A stretch of DNA of 64,000 nt from Saprospiraceae bacterium (lineage in GTDB: Bacteria; Bacteroidota; Bacteroidia; Chitinophagales; Saprospiraceae). Location: NCBI GenBank assembly GCA_016715985.1, contig JADJXD010000001.1, positions 4,526,001-4,590,000 of the forward strand, written 5' to 3'. Every line of letters starts with the position of its first letter. Positions within the stretch are counted from its first letter, which is position 1. Below the pieces are notes generated by a model. It worked only from the letters and a program-made list of their open reading frames with translations, did not search any database and was not told the DNA's origin. This document shows positions 53,657 through 63,301 of this stretch, one piece after another. The position numbers were made by a program, and so were the translations under genes.

Positions 53657-53965
53657 TTAATTTCTATTTTCTTCCGTCAAATCGCTTTGTTTATAATTTT
53701 TGCCATCGCTGGCAGATGCCGAGAAATCCTCGGTAACTGAATTTGAGTTAAGTTCGAAACTTTTAAATATGTTTTTAAAAGATTTCTCTATGATAGTTTC
53801 TTTGTCCACAGTTTCATTTGTTTTCACTTCATCCATCATACTTCCCGGCGCAATGTCTTCATATTGCTCATCTTTAAGATCAATCACACTACCCCCAAGC
53901 TTTTTGGCAAGCTCAGAAAGAATCTTATTACTTTTTTTATCTGCACGGATTACTATTGCTGACAT
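53657..53965 (-). CDS. Orphan antitoxin-like protein with extended tail
   Basis: A 102-residue protein from MSAIVIRADKKSNKILSELAKKLGGSVIDL at 53965. The first 65 residues match the small Bacteroidota antitoxins partnered with RelE/YafQ-type toxins. The C-terminal 40 residues (FKNIFKSFELNSNSVTEDFSA...) are polar and unusual. No toxin gene lies next to it; the BRO-N gene takes the downstream place. An in-frame ATG at 54013 adds 16 unlikely residues. Confidence 0.65.
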   Translation of the reverse strand: MSAIVIRADKKSNKILSELAKKLGGSVIDLKDEQYEDIAPGSMMDEVKTNETVDKETIIEKSFKNIFKSFELNSNSVTEDFSASASDGKNYKQSDLTEENRN

Positions 53966-54055
53966 GTTTTTTATTACAAAATTAAACAATTCCGTAACTA
54001 AACCAAGGCCCACTTCAGTTGCCGGGCCGGCTACCCGATTCTTTTTTCGTGTTTT

Positions 54056-55096
54056 TTACCAAGGGCCATCCTTTGTAACGTTAACAAATTTTTCATTTTC
54101 TAACCGGTAGGCACCGCCATACCCCACAAACCAAAGTCGATTTTGACGGTCTTCATAAATTTGAAAAGTAAGCGGACCATAATTTCCTTCTTCTATACGA
54201 TATTCAGTGAGTTTCTCACCACTTAAGCTGTATATACTACGACCGCAATTAAACCAAACATCACCCTTATAATCTACAATTATACTGCCAGTTCCTTTGC
54301 TTTCTTCAAAATGCAATTCTGAAATATTGGTAAGGATATTTCCTTTAAGATGAAAAAGTCCTATGGAAGTCGAAACCCAGAATCCACCTTTTTTATCTTC
54401 AACTATTTTGCTGACAAAATTGGTTGGTATCCCTAATTCTTCAGAAATATTCTTTAATTTTTTATTTGTATATGAAAATAGACCTGCATTAGAACTGAAC
54501 CAGATTGTCCCCTTGCTATCTTCAAGAATATTATGAATCATTTTTGTACTTGAAATAGCAAGTGTAGTATCTTTCTGTCCTTCGGGCAGGTCGAATTTTG
54601 TGAACTTTTGTCCATCAAATAGGCAAGTCCCTTCTATGGTTCCAATCCAAACATTGCCATTGACATCCGTCTCTATGCACCAGGTATCATTACTTATTAA
54701 GCCGTCTGATTCGTAATAATTGGTCACTGATGTACCATCCATACTGCTAATACCATCACGATGTGCAAACCAAATTCTGCCATCTTTATCTTCTGCAATG
54801 TCTTCTACAGTGACACCTTTTCCTGATTCATCTTTAATACTATCTATATGGATTAATGAATCGCCGGTTTGTTTAAACACACCATTTTGGGTTCCAAACC
54901 AAATATTGCCCTTGCTGTCTTGTAATATAGCAGGTATTACGCCACTTATCTGCTCTTTTGGTTTATAATTTTGAGTTTTAGATGGCGCTTGTAAAGGCGT
55001 GTTTGCTGTATCATTTCTATGGTCTTGACCTTTGCAGGAAAATACCAATGTGGTCAGCAATATGATAATCAATGATTTTAATGTATATATTGACAT
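54056..55096 (-). CDS. Two-component-regulator-propeller-like lipoprotein
   Basis: A 346-residue protein with signal MSIYTLKSLIIILLTTLVFSC and lipobox Cys at 21. The mature protein is made of about seven 'Reg_prop' blades (DSKGNIWFGTQNGVFKQ, DKDGRIWFAHRDGISSMDG, DVNGNVWIGTIEGTCLFDG, DSKGTIWFSSNAGLFSY and so on), forming a propeller as in the sensor half of hybrid two-component systems. No kinase or HTH follows. It could bind a carbohydrate or serve as a stand-alone sensor partner. Confidence 0.8.
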   Translation of the reverse strand: MSIYTLKSLIIILLTTLVFSCKGQDHRNDTANTPLQAPSKTQNYKPKEQISGVIPAILQDSKGNIWFGTQNGVFKQTGDSLIHIDSIKDESGKGVTVEDIAEDKDGRIWFAHRDGISSMDGTSVTNYYESDGLISNDTWCIETDVNGNVWIGTIEGTCLFDGQKFTKFDLPEGQKDTTLAISSTKMIHNILEDSKGTIWFSSNAGLFSYTNKKLKNISEELGIPTNFVSKIVEDKKGGFWVSTSIGLFHLKGNILTNISELHFEESKGTGSIIVDYKGDVWFNCGRSIYSLSGEKLTEYRIEEGNYGPLTFQIYEDRQNRLWFVGYGGAYRLENEKFVNVTKDGPW

Positions 55097-55229
55097 ACTT
55101 TCTTTTTTATTATTTTTATTTTTCTTTATGAGGTAGGCGGGTTTTGTACATTGAAAATTTCCGGCGTTTAGCCGCCATGAAAGTCATCTACTTTTTTAGC
55201 GACTACCTCTAACTTTTAATAAATGCATA

Positions 55230-56615
55230 CTACTTGTCTGTGTTTATTTCATTTTTGATCTTTTGAAGATTCTCTTTGTAATAGGTAAGATTCTTATCAT
55301 TGTTTTCTGTTGCTATATCTACAGCTTTTTGATAACTTTCCAATGCAGCCGTTAAATCTCCATTTATTTTTAAAGCTTCTCCATAACTATCAAATGCATT
55401 GGGAGAATTCGGAAAATGAATGGTATTGGATTTTAAAATACATAATCCCATTTCCGGTTTATTCAGTTCCATCAGGTATTGATACCCCAAAGTGTTAATA
55501 TCCCATTCCCCAAAAAGTCCCGAATCCACCAGGTTTTTTATGCTGCTACTTATATTCATTTCAGATTCTCCCTGCTTATAATGTTCGAGATGTTGATTCA
55601 GTTTTTGCTGCAATTGAATATACGTTTCAAGTTTATTTTTCCTCAGAAAATCTGCCGCTTTTTGAGCTAGTATAAGTGCCTGATCAAATGTTTCTTCCTT
55701 TTTTGTAAGGATTTCCGGTTGAACTCCGACGCCTTCCCAACTGGTATGAGTAAAAGGATTGATGGCTCGGCCTGTAGGTATAAATACGGACAGATGCTCG
55801 TTGATTCCTCTAGTTCCTCCCGGGTTTGCTGCTCCGGCAGACGTTTGTCCGATTAAGGTTGCTCTTTTCTGAGTCTGCATATTGTATGAAAATTCTTCCG
55901 CTCCTGAGAATGTTTCCTCACCTATCATGATGAATAAAGGAATATCGACCATTTTTTTACCACTTACTTCTTCTAAAGTCCAAAATTCTTCAGTTCTATC
56001 TCCTTCTCTGTAATAAAGACTATTTAAATGTAATTTTTTATCAAAGAAATAACTACAAAGATACTGAACCATGGATGGATCCCCTCCACCATTGTGCGTT
56101 AAGTCAATAATGACAGCATCAGACAGTGACAACAATTTCATGTAGGCATCTGCCATTTCTTTAGCTCTGTCCATGGGAGCAAACATCCTTAAATCCAGAT
56201 ATGCAACATTTCCTTCCATAATCTTCAATGCTCTAAAGCCATGATTGATGCTTCTGTAATGATTGATTTGGCCCATCCGTTGCACAGATTTTGCTTCCAG
56301 GGTGTTTTGGGGAGCTATATAAGGTGCATTTGACATTATTCTCATATGTTTATCTTTATTGACACTTTGCACCGACTCTGTGAGGACGGTCGCAAATGTT
56401 TCGTTGTCTTTATACTTATCAAAATACCCTGCTTGGTATTGTTTATAAAGATGTTCACTCGTTTTCTTTGCGATATCCGGATAGATGTAAAAGTCTTGTA
56501 TTAATACAGACAGTTTTTCAATGGTTTCTTTTTTATACTCGTCACTTAGGCTAATTTCCTGACTAAATACTGCTTGTATTGATAGGGCAAACAAGATAAT
56601 TAATGGATATTTCAT
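55230..56615 (-). CDS. S41 family peptidase with C-terminal TPR
   Basis: A 461-residue exported protease. Signal MKYPLIILFALSIQAVFSQ from the ATG at 56615 (an in-frame ATG at 56672 adds a hydrophilic stretch before it). The S41/C-terminal-processing-peptidase fold spans about 90-330: VIIDLTHNGGGDPSMVQYL, and the catalytic Ser in IGEETFSGAEEFSYNM with ATLIGQTSAGAANPGG. No PDZ domain is clear. TPR-like repeats at the end (FPNSPNAFDSYGEALKINGDLTAALESYQKAV). This is the interphotoreceptor-retinoid-binding-like subgroup common in Bacteroidota. Confidence 0.85.
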   Translation of the reverse strand: MKYPLIILFALSIQAVFSQEISLSDEYKKETIEKLSVLIQDFYIYPDIAKKTSEHLYKQYQAGYFDKYKDNETFATVLTESVQSVNKDKHMRIMSNAPYIAPQNTLEAKSVQRMGQINHYRSINHGFRALKIMEGNVAYLDLRMFAPMDRAKEMADAYMKLLSLSDAVIIDLTHNGGGDPSMVQYLCSYFFDKKLHLNSLYYREGDRTEEFWTLEEVSGKKMVDIPLFIMIGEETFSGAEEFSYNMQTQKRATLIGQTSAGAANPGGTRGINEHLSVFIPTGRAINPFTHTSWEGVGVQPEILTKKEETFDQALILAQKAADFLRKNKLETYIQLQQKLNQHLEHYKQGESEMNISSSIKNLVDSGLFGEWDINTLGYQYLMELNKPEMGLCILKSNTIHFPNSPNAFDSYGEALKINGDLTAALESYQKAVDIATENNDKNLTYYKENLQKIKNEINTDK

Positions 56616-56825
56616 ATTTGAATGTTGTTTTTGTAAATAGATTTTACTGATCATTTCGGTTTTGTTATTCATGTATAAAAAATCGTCTGGCCAACTGCTT
56701 TTATGTTCTATGTTTTGGTGCTCAAATATAAGCCAATTGGCCTGTTTGGTCTTTCAGCGCCCTTTCCAATTCTGATAATATTATTTTGTGACTCATACTC
56801 CTGAAAAGCTGGTAACCCAATGGGT

Positions 56826-57653
56826 CTATTTTAATTCCTTTTTTATAGTGCCAGGCGGTAAGAAGTTTTCTCCGGTAACTACTTTTTTGCCTGTTTGCTG
56901 TTCTAATTGTAGTCGTGCATCTTTTGCTATTTTTCCACCTTTTTTACTCGCCTTTGCATTTTCCTGTAATCCTTTTGCTTCATCCGTTTCGGCTATTTGT
57001 CTGGTAGATAGTTCGGCTAAGGCAGTAAATATGAGTTCTGCTTCGCTCATGTGGTCTCGCAGATTTTGAGATTTTAAACCTTTTATTTCTTTGTGCTTTT
57101 TAACACTTAAACCTGTCCATTCCTGATGAATAATATTGGTGAGCAACGCAAACTCATCTGTCTTTTCCACACCGCTTTCTTTCCAATAATCTGTTAATTT
57201 GTTTCGGGTTTCCTGCCCTGTCATTCGCTGCTGAATCCATTTTTCGCTTCTGCCCAATTTTTGCCAGTTTTCTCTGGCCCTGTCTATGCTTTGGCTGGGG
57301 TCGTTTATTTCTTGCAATCTTTCGTAACCTACTTTAGCAAGCCATTGTTTAAAGGGTTCTGCTTTGGGTGAAGGAATGGATTGGATTAATCGGAATATAT
57401 CTTTAGCAGTACCGGCAAGCGTCTTTCGCTTTTTTCCATTGGACAACATTTCTACCTGGGGACAGTTTGTCCCTATGTAGGCTCCTAGTTCTGTATCTCG
57501 TTTTCTTAATTTTTTTAAATAATCGGTTGGGTTTACTGATTCTGTTAAGGCTTCTACGATATCTACAACAGAAAAATACCAAATCTCATTTTCGCTATCG
57601 TAGTACCTACGTACTTGCCTGTTTTCAAATAGCACAATGTTTTGTTTATTCAT
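56826..57653 (-). CDS. BRO-N / DinD-like protein, paralogue 2
   Basis: A 275-residue paralogue of the 52699 gene with the same layout: FENRQVRRYYDSENEIWYFSVVDIVEAL, RLIQSIPSPKAEPFKQWLAKVG, IHQEWTGLSVKKHKEIKGLKSQNLRDHMSEAELIF, ARLQLEQQTGKKVVTGENF. The central QSIPSPKAEPFK block is identical between the two. It is preceded on the same strand by a truncated third paralogue and the type IIG gene, with which it may form one locus. Confidence 0.82.
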   Translation of the reverse strand: MNKQNIVLFENRQVRRYYDSENEIWYFSVVDIVEALTESVNPTDYLKKLRKRDTELGAYIGTNCPQVEMLSNGKKRKTLAGTAKDIFRLIQSIPSPKAEPFKQWLAKVGYERLQEINDPSQSIDRARENWQKLGRSEKWIQQRMTGQETRNKLTDYWKESGVEKTDEFALLTNIIHQEWTGLSVKKHKEIKGLKSQNLRDHMSEAELIFTALAELSTRQIAETDEAKGLQENAKASKKGGKIAKDARLQLEQQTGKKVVTGENFLPPGTIKKELK

Positions 57654-57693
57654 CTTAATATTTTTTTATGTTGATGCAATAATGTTTTTTTAC

Positions 57694-57978
57694 TCACTTA
57701 AAGGGTTCGGTTATTGAATAATACGTATTTGCTACATCTGTTTCAAGGATTTTGCCATCTTCGGCTTGAAGTTTCAACTGGTTACAATTTGTAACCGTTT
57801 CATTTCCTTCTTTCAAAAGCCTGTTTTTTAGCACTTTCCAATAATTTCTAGCTCTATCTACTGAAGGCTGGTCAGTTAGAATACCTACAATGTCTACAAT
57901 ACTAAAATACCATACTTCTTTTTCAGCATCCCAGTGGCTACGTACTTTTTTACTCTCAAATAGTTTTATGTTGCTCAT
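57694..57978 (-). pseudogene. BRO-N protein, paralogue 3, truncated
   Basis: A 94-residue frame: FESKKVRSHWDAEKEVWYFSIVDIVGIL and the BRO-N core, then DVANT followed at once by YYSITEPFK and a stop. Against the paralogues the segment between DVANT and EPFK has been replaced and all of the DinD-like C-terminus is gone. Probably a deletion remnant, although a free-standing BRO-N domain could still act. Confidence 0.7.
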
Positions 57979-58071
57979 ATTTTATCTCTTTTTATGCGTT
58001 CTCAATAATTTTATTTTACTCAAATTTTATTGCTTTTTAGCGGTGTTTGTGAAACCTGATTTAAACTATTG

Positions 58072-61000
58072 TTATTTACCTGAACCTTCTACGATGGCGA
58101 TTTCTTCTTCCGTCAAATCATAAAGTTGGTAAACCAATTGGTCGATTTGGTTTTCTAAGTCTGTTGTGTCGGCTGATGGGTTTTGTTTTTTAATGGATAA
58201 TATTTCGTTTACAAGTTTTTTATATGGCAGTTCTTCTTGTTCAGAGATTTGCTTAACTGGAATTTTGTCAAAAAACACTTTTCGCAATTCCCTTGTTCCA
58301 CCTAATAATTCTGGAAAGTTATCCTGAAAAGAATACTTAAAAAGCTTTGAATTTAGAAATGCCCCCAACCAATAAATTCTATCAGCTACCAAATGAAAAG
58401 ACTTGTCGTTGTGGTAGTAGTTGTCTTCAAAATCGAGCACGAATGGCATAAACTTAGTCATGTTAGGGTATATTACTTTAGGTTTCTCGAAATCATTCAT
58501 ATATGCACAGGCTCTTTGTTCCCACCAATAGTCACCCATGTCGCTTCGTTTACTGGCTTTGACTTTGAATGACTCTAGATGACCTGCAATAAAAGGATGT
58601 TTTGTTTTAAACCATTCCCAAGCAGAATCATATTCAACATATCCATATCTCGGTATAGGCTCATTGACAGAATTTATATTTAGTTTTGATTTAATTGTGT
58701 AACCTTTCACTATATTGATTAACCATAAATCATTAAAATATGGACGCCATTTTTGAATATCTCTCCCACGAAGTATAGGTTTTAGAAATATTAAACTCTC
58801 TGGTTCGTTAGAGATGATTTTATCTTTTAATTTACCATCAATAACAAATGCTTCATTGAGTCCTGTTTTTATTCCATAATTGATTGTAATATTCCAATCT
58901 TTAAGTGGTATCCCTTGAGATTCGATCTTTTGTTTTATGGCTAAAACTTCTTGATTTTCAAATGCCCAAGCATTTTCATTGAGTCTTTCTTGTTTATATA
59001 TGGTTTGAATACTTTTTAAAAATGCCTCAAATTTTAATACATCTAAATTCTCCCTAGGGATATTAGCATAAATAAAATTAGTACTTAACTTTGTTTGTTT
59101 TTCATAACCTAAGATAGCAGCGTCAACGGTTGCTTCATCGAACACTGGAACTCCGCTAAAATCTATAAAGTGAGTCAAAGTAGTGTTCTCCAATAAAAAC
59201 TTACGCATTACTGAACCGTAATTTGCTCTTGTAAATTTGTTTGAAATAATAAATTGAAAATTTCCACTTGATTTTAAAATATCATAACTCAACTCAACAA
59301 AATAGGTCAGTAAGTCGGCAATTGAATTGTAAATTTTAAATCTTGATTTTAAATAGGGTTTTAAATCTGCAAAATCCTCCTGCCTGATATACGGCGGATT
59401 CCCAATCACCACATCAAACCCCACAAAATCACCATCATCATTCAGCACTTCCGGAAATTCAAACCGCCATTCAAACGCATTTTCAAAAATCTTGTTGGCT
59501 TTTATTTCTTCGATTTCGGCTTCTATCTTTTTGGTTTCATCGGTCAGTTGCTGCACTTTTTTATTCCAGTCTGCTTTTTCCTTTTTGCTCATTTCAAAAA
59601 GGCTTTGCTGTGTGGTTAGTTTTACCAATTCTCCGTTCAGGTTGTACAGCTTTTTTATTTTTGGATCATTGCGGGATATCTCACTCCTGAAATCCGATTT
59701 TATATCGGCAATCAGTCGTTCCATTTCTCTTTTCTGTTCCTTGCTTTCAGCATTGCGGTAAGTGTCAACGGCTATCCGGTAGCTGTCAATTGTCCACTTG
59801 CTTTTTTTCAGGGCCTGCTTCAGGTCTGCATCTATGGCAAAACGGCTCACCAATGAGTTGCCGCATTTGATGTTGATGTCAATATTCGGAAGTGTTTCCA
59901 GTTCGGTGGCGTTTTTGTAGTATGCATTTTTCAAAAGCTCAATCCACAAACGCAAACGGCAGATTTTGACCGAATTGGCATTGATGTCCACCCCAAAAAG
60001 ACAGTTTTCGATGATGGTTTGCTTTTCGTGGAAAAGTGTTTCCTGTATGCGTTGGCTTTCTTTACTTTTGGGATTGTAGTCAAAAAAATTGCCTTCTTCG
60101 TCCGTTATGATCAATTCATCATTGACCACTTCGACGGTATAGCTGCTTAATGGCTCCAGGTGGGCATCCACCAAAATTTTCAACTCGCTTTTGATGGCAA
60201 TCAGTTCGTTTAGGACAGAAACCAAAAAATGTCCCGAACCTACGGCGGGGTCAATAATTTTGAGACTGTTGATGATGCTGTTGGCTTCTTTTCTGACTTC
60301 TTTTCTGTTGCCGGCTTTTATTTCTTCCTGAATATCTTCTTTCAATTCTTCAAAAGTCTTACACTTCCATCCCTTTATTTCATTGAATTTCTGCACCACG
60401 GCCCTGCGTATGGTCTCACGGGACATATACATGGTGATGAATCCGGGTGTGAAGATGGAACCGTCTTTGTAGCCGTTTATTTTCTCAAAAATCAAACCAA
60501 GCACCGATGCATTGATCAGCGTTTTGTTCTCTTCCTGAATTTCTTCCGAGCCTTCACTGCTAAAATCATACGCATTCAAAAACTCAAACAGATATTCGAT
60601 AGTACTTAAGTTCCCTGTTCTTTTTTTGCCTTGCCGGTCTTTGAGCACGGTGGAAGCAATGATCGGGATGGTTTTATCGTCTTTCAGGTTGCTGATAAAC
60701 AAGGTCACCTGTTCCATTTCAGTCGGCTCAAAAAGCGAAGAGTTTAGATAAGGAACTTTCTCAAAAACCTTTCTTACGTCTTCGTTTCGCTCATCGTACT
60801 TGCGAGCCAGCACCTGAAAAAACAAACTGTTCAGGTCGTCATAGTTCCTGATTTTGTCCAGATTCAGAAACGAATAAGAACTATCAGAAAGTCGGGCAGA
60901 CTTTTCACCTTTGTGATAGGTGATGAGTTGTGCTTCAAGCAGCTTCAGAAATAAAATACGGTTTATCCATGTGATACTCAGCTCCAGTCCCACGTTAAAA

Positions 61001-61953
61001 AGTCGTTCCTGTGTGTTGCTGCCGTATTGGCTCAGTCTGTCCAGCCGGCTCAGTTTATCCAGACTGTCCAGCTGAATAATGGCATTTTCAAGGATGGTTC
61101 CTGTGTGTCGTTCACCTTCTTTGTTTCGTTCTATCAGTTTTTTACTTCCTTCTTTGGTTTCTGCCAGACCGATAATGTGCAGCAACTCACAGTAAAATCG
61201 TTTGTCAAGGCTGTTGCTGTCGTTGGTGAACGGAAGTTTTAAAAGATGCTCCGGTGACAGCAATTTGAATAAAGCTATCAGTAAATTATCGTCCGCTTTG
61301 TCTGCATTACGCAATGGCTTCTGGTAATCCTGAATATTGAAGTAGGTAAATTCAATTTCAGAAGTGATGCTGTCAATAAACGGCTCGGCGATTTGTTTGT
61401 AGAAAAAATCGGTTTTGGTGTCTGCCAGTCGCCCGCCTTCAAAGTCGTTGAATTGATTGACTAAGTTTTTATTTTGTGCAAAAAGCCTGTCGAATAGGGT
61501 AGCGTCAAAAATAAACCATTCATTAATGTTGGTCGCCACCAGATGTTTTACTTCCAGATTTTTGTGTGTAATTCTTTCCCGCAAATAGTAAAGCACCAAT
61601 TCCTGAAACGCTTTTGAGTTCAGTTTTTGGGTGGTCATCATCTCGGTTCTGTTGGTCGGCTTTTTCGCTTCGAGAATGACTCCAACGGATGTGTTTGCAT
61701 TTTGTCCGTTGTGGATGACAAGGTCGTTTCGACCTTTGGTATTGATGAAATGGTTTTGCTTGTAATACGTGTCTTTGAGAAAATCAGAAACCAGGTTTTT
61801 ATGAAACTCTTCGCTTTCTGTATCATTGGTCCGGTCGAGTAAGGTAATGAGATGGGACTTAAAACCTTCAATTTCAGTCCTGTTGGGTTTTACTTTTAAA
61901 AAGGCTTTATTGAGTGCCTTTCTCGGTTTCAGTGCATTTAAAATCATCTTCAA
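58072..61953 (-). CDS. Type IIG restriction-modification enzyme (Eco57I-like)
   Basis: A 1293-residue single-chain nuclease-methyltransferase. The N-terminal nuclease region (about 60-110) has GRNDLVIHNGQNANTSVGVI followed by LEAKKP, a PD-(D/E)xK pattern. The N6-adenine methyltransferase has motif I IDPAVGSGHFLVSVLNEL (about 555) and motif IV VIGNPPYIRQEDF (about 850). A target-recognition region fills the C-terminal 400 residues (LKPILRGRDIQKWRPYF, YWLGAFLNSKLFKYSFQDNFPELLGGTRELRK). It restricts foreign DNA and methylates self. Downstream lie the BRO-N paralogues, 93 bp away. Confidence 0.9.
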   Translation of the reverse strand: MKMILNALKPRKALNKAFLKVKPNRTEIEGFKSHLITLLDRTNDTESEEFHKNLVSDFLKDTYYKQNHFINTKGRNDLVIHNGQNANTSVGVILEAKKPTNRTEMMTTQKLNSKAFQELVLYYLRERITHKNLEVKHLVATNINEWFIFDATLFDRLFAQNKNLVNQFNDFEGGRLADTKTDFFYKQIAEPFIDSITSEIEFTYFNIQDYQKPLRNADKADDNLLIALFKLLSPEHLLKLPFTNDSNSLDKRFYCELLHIIGLAETKEGSKKLIERNKEGERHTGTILENAIIQLDSLDKLSRLDRLSQYGSNTQERLFNVGLELSITWINRILFLKLLEAQLITYHKGEKSARLSDSSYSFLNLDKIRNYDDLNSLFFQVLARKYDERNEDVRKVFEKVPYLNSSLFEPTEMEQVTLFISNLKDDKTIPIIASTVLKDRQGKKRTGNLSTIEYLFEFLNAYDFSSEGSEEIQEENKTLINASVLGLIFEKINGYKDGSIFTPGFITMYMSRETIRRAVVQKFNEIKGWKCKTFEELKEDIQEEIKAGNRKEVRKEANSIINSLKIIDPAVGSGHFLVSVLNELIAIKSELKILVDAHLEPLSSYTVEVVNDELIITDEEGNFFDYNPKSKESQRIQETLFHEKQTIIENCLFGVDINANSVKICRLRLWIELLKNAYYKNATELETLPNIDINIKCGNSLVSRFAIDADLKQALKKSKWTIDSYRIAVDTYRNAESKEQKREMERLIADIKSDFRSEISRNDPKIKKLYNLNGELVKLTTQQSLFEMSKKEKADWNKKVQQLTDETKKIEAEIEEIKANKIFENAFEWRFEFPEVLNDDGDFVGFDVVIGNPPYIRQEDFADLKPYLKSRFKIYNSIADLLTYFVELSYDILKSSGNFQFIISNKFTRANYGSVMRKFLLENTTLTHFIDFSGVPVFDEATVDAAILGYEKQTKLSTNFIYANIPRENLDVLKFEAFLKSIQTIYKQERLNENAWAFENQEVLAIKQKIESQGIPLKDWNITINYGIKTGLNEAFVIDGKLKDKIISNEPESLIFLKPILRGRDIQKWRPYFNDLWLINIVKGYTIKSKLNINSVNEPIPRYGYVEYDSAWEWFKTKHPFIAGHLESFKVKASKRSDMGDYWWEQRACAYMNDFEKPKVIYPNMTKFMPFVLDFEDNYYHNDKSFHLVADRIYWLGAFLNSKLFKYSFQDNFPELLGGTRELRKVFFDKIPVKQISEQEELPYKKLVNEILSIKKQNPSADTTDLENQIDQLVYQLYDLTEEEIAIVEGSGK

Positions 61954-62077
61954 ATCTTTTCAGACGGTTAAGATAATTTTTTCTGTCGAAACGGTGTCAG
62001 TGCGGTGGTAAAAAAATATTTTTGCTATGCAAAGGATTGGTTAGTCTGTCCTCTAAAATCAGAATTGTTAGATATTC

Positions 62078-62656
62078 CTACTTATTTGGAAATGCATATG
62101 AAAGTGAAAGCCCGATGGAACTTGCAGAAAATTTTTCATCCGTTTCGGCTGTGTAGCTGATTGATGTGTAAGTCAAAGCTATCCACTTATAACCAAATTC
62201 GAATCTTGGACCGACGGAACTTGTGAAATCTATATCAGGAGCAAAGCCATCCCCGCGGAATTTTACGCTTTGGTGGGATGTAATTCCCAATCCTATTCTA
62301 AAATCTTCTTTTATCTTCAGGTATGGGATCAAATTAAATGGTATTCTTGTTAATCTGATATTTGCATTTTCAGCAGCAGTGGTGTTATACTTAATTCCGA
62401 CAGATGCACGAAGCATCAGATTTTTTACCTTTGAAAATTCCAATTGTCCTCCCACAGCGAGATATCCTCCTTGTCCTGCTCTCATAGTTTGGTCTTCACC
62501 GTTTGTGAAAAAGACCTTCAGTATTTCATCGCCACCGTATTCAAGTCCGCCTTCAATCAGGAATTTAGCTTTCAAGGGGGTTTCGGCTTCTTGCGAATAA
62601 ACAATCGTAGATGCTAACATCAGGCTCAACTGAATAACCATAAATATTTTTCTCAT
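62078..62656 (-). CDS. Outer-membrane beta-barrel protein, small
   Basis: A 192-residue protein with signal MRKIFMVIQLSLMLASTIVYSQ and alternating strands (FLIEGGLEYGGDEILKVFF, YLAVGGQLEFSKVKNLMLRASVGIKYN, GPRFEFGYKWIALTYTSISY, SIGLSLSYAF). This fits an eight-stranded OmpA/OmpX-like barrel. No substrate can be given. A -7 element lies at 62734-62741. Confidence 0.8.
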   Translation of the reverse strand: MRKIFMVIQLSLMLASTIVYSQEAETPLKAKFLIEGGLEYGGDEILKVFFTNGEDQTMRAGQGGYLAVGGQLEFSKVKNLMLRASVGIKYNTTAAENANIRLTRIPFNLIPYLKIKEDFRIGLGITSHQSVKFRGDGFAPDIDFTSSVGPRFEFGYKWIALTYTSISYTAETDEKFSASSIGLSLSYAFPNK

Positions 62657-62733
62657 TTCTTTTTTGTTTTAATTTTATTTTGTTTGATGACCAGGAACGC
62701 TGCACTGACAATATAAATCTTTGAAAGCGCCTG

Positions 62734-62741
62734 CAAATGTA
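62734..62741 (-). promoter_or_regulatory. -7 element for the small OMP
   Basis: Reverse-strand TACATTTG, 77 nt before the ATG at 62656. Confidence 0.5.
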
Positions 62742-62987
62742 CACAGCACTTTTTAAATCATCGAGCATGAAAAGCGACTTTTTTTTGAAATTTTTTTGCA
62801 AGATTTTTTTCAAATGGAGGGTGCAACGTTTAAAGCAATTAATCTTCATAAGTTTCTTTGAATACTGCTTTCATTTGTTATATTGATTCTTCATCAAAGT
62901 TCCCGATAGATTGAGTGATTCGGTTCTTGTTTATGGTAAGAGTTTGGTTTGGCATTATTCATTTTGTCTGACTAACCAAGTCAAAAC

Positions 62988-63020
62988 TAACATGAGTTCG
63001 AAATAATTTTATCATGCCTG
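62988..63020 (-). repeat. Repeat D, right-end remnant, inverted
   Basis: TAACATGAGTTCGAAATAAT then TTTATCATGCCTG matches the reverse complement of the right end of repeat D (TTAATGTGAATTCGAGATAA then TTTTGTCATGCCTG). Only this end is preserved. The rest of 62742-63112 shows no gene. Confidence 0.7.
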
Positions 63021-63112
63021 AGTTTATAGCAGCAGACTGAATTTTAGAATTTTTTTGTATTCCCTACATATTTACACAGGTACCAACAAAATTTGGTTTT
63101 AGTTTCAGAAAT

Positions 63113-63301
63113 TCATACAAAAATTGATTCAGAATTGAAGGAGACTTGACCTGTTGAAATGTCGTGATTACTGCCACCAATTCGGATTTGCCCGCTTTCA
63201 ATCAGTTTTTTTTTAAGCGCATCCTGTCTGACGACTTGCTTTTCCACTGAAGACAATCCATCCATTACTTCGTTATGAAGCCAAATATTGAATAGTTCTG
63301 C
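63113..63301 (-). pseudogene. C-terminal fragment resembling beta-carbonic anhydrase
   Basis: A 62-codon open stretch without a start, directly after and in frame with the P-type ATPase stop: FNIWLHNEVMDGLSSVEKQ, VVRQDALKKKLIESGQIRI, GGSNHDISTGQVSF. The 'LIESGQI.I.G...DI.TGQV.F' end looks like that of beta-class carbonic anhydrases. The active-site part is absent. Assignment is tentative. Confidence 0.4.
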
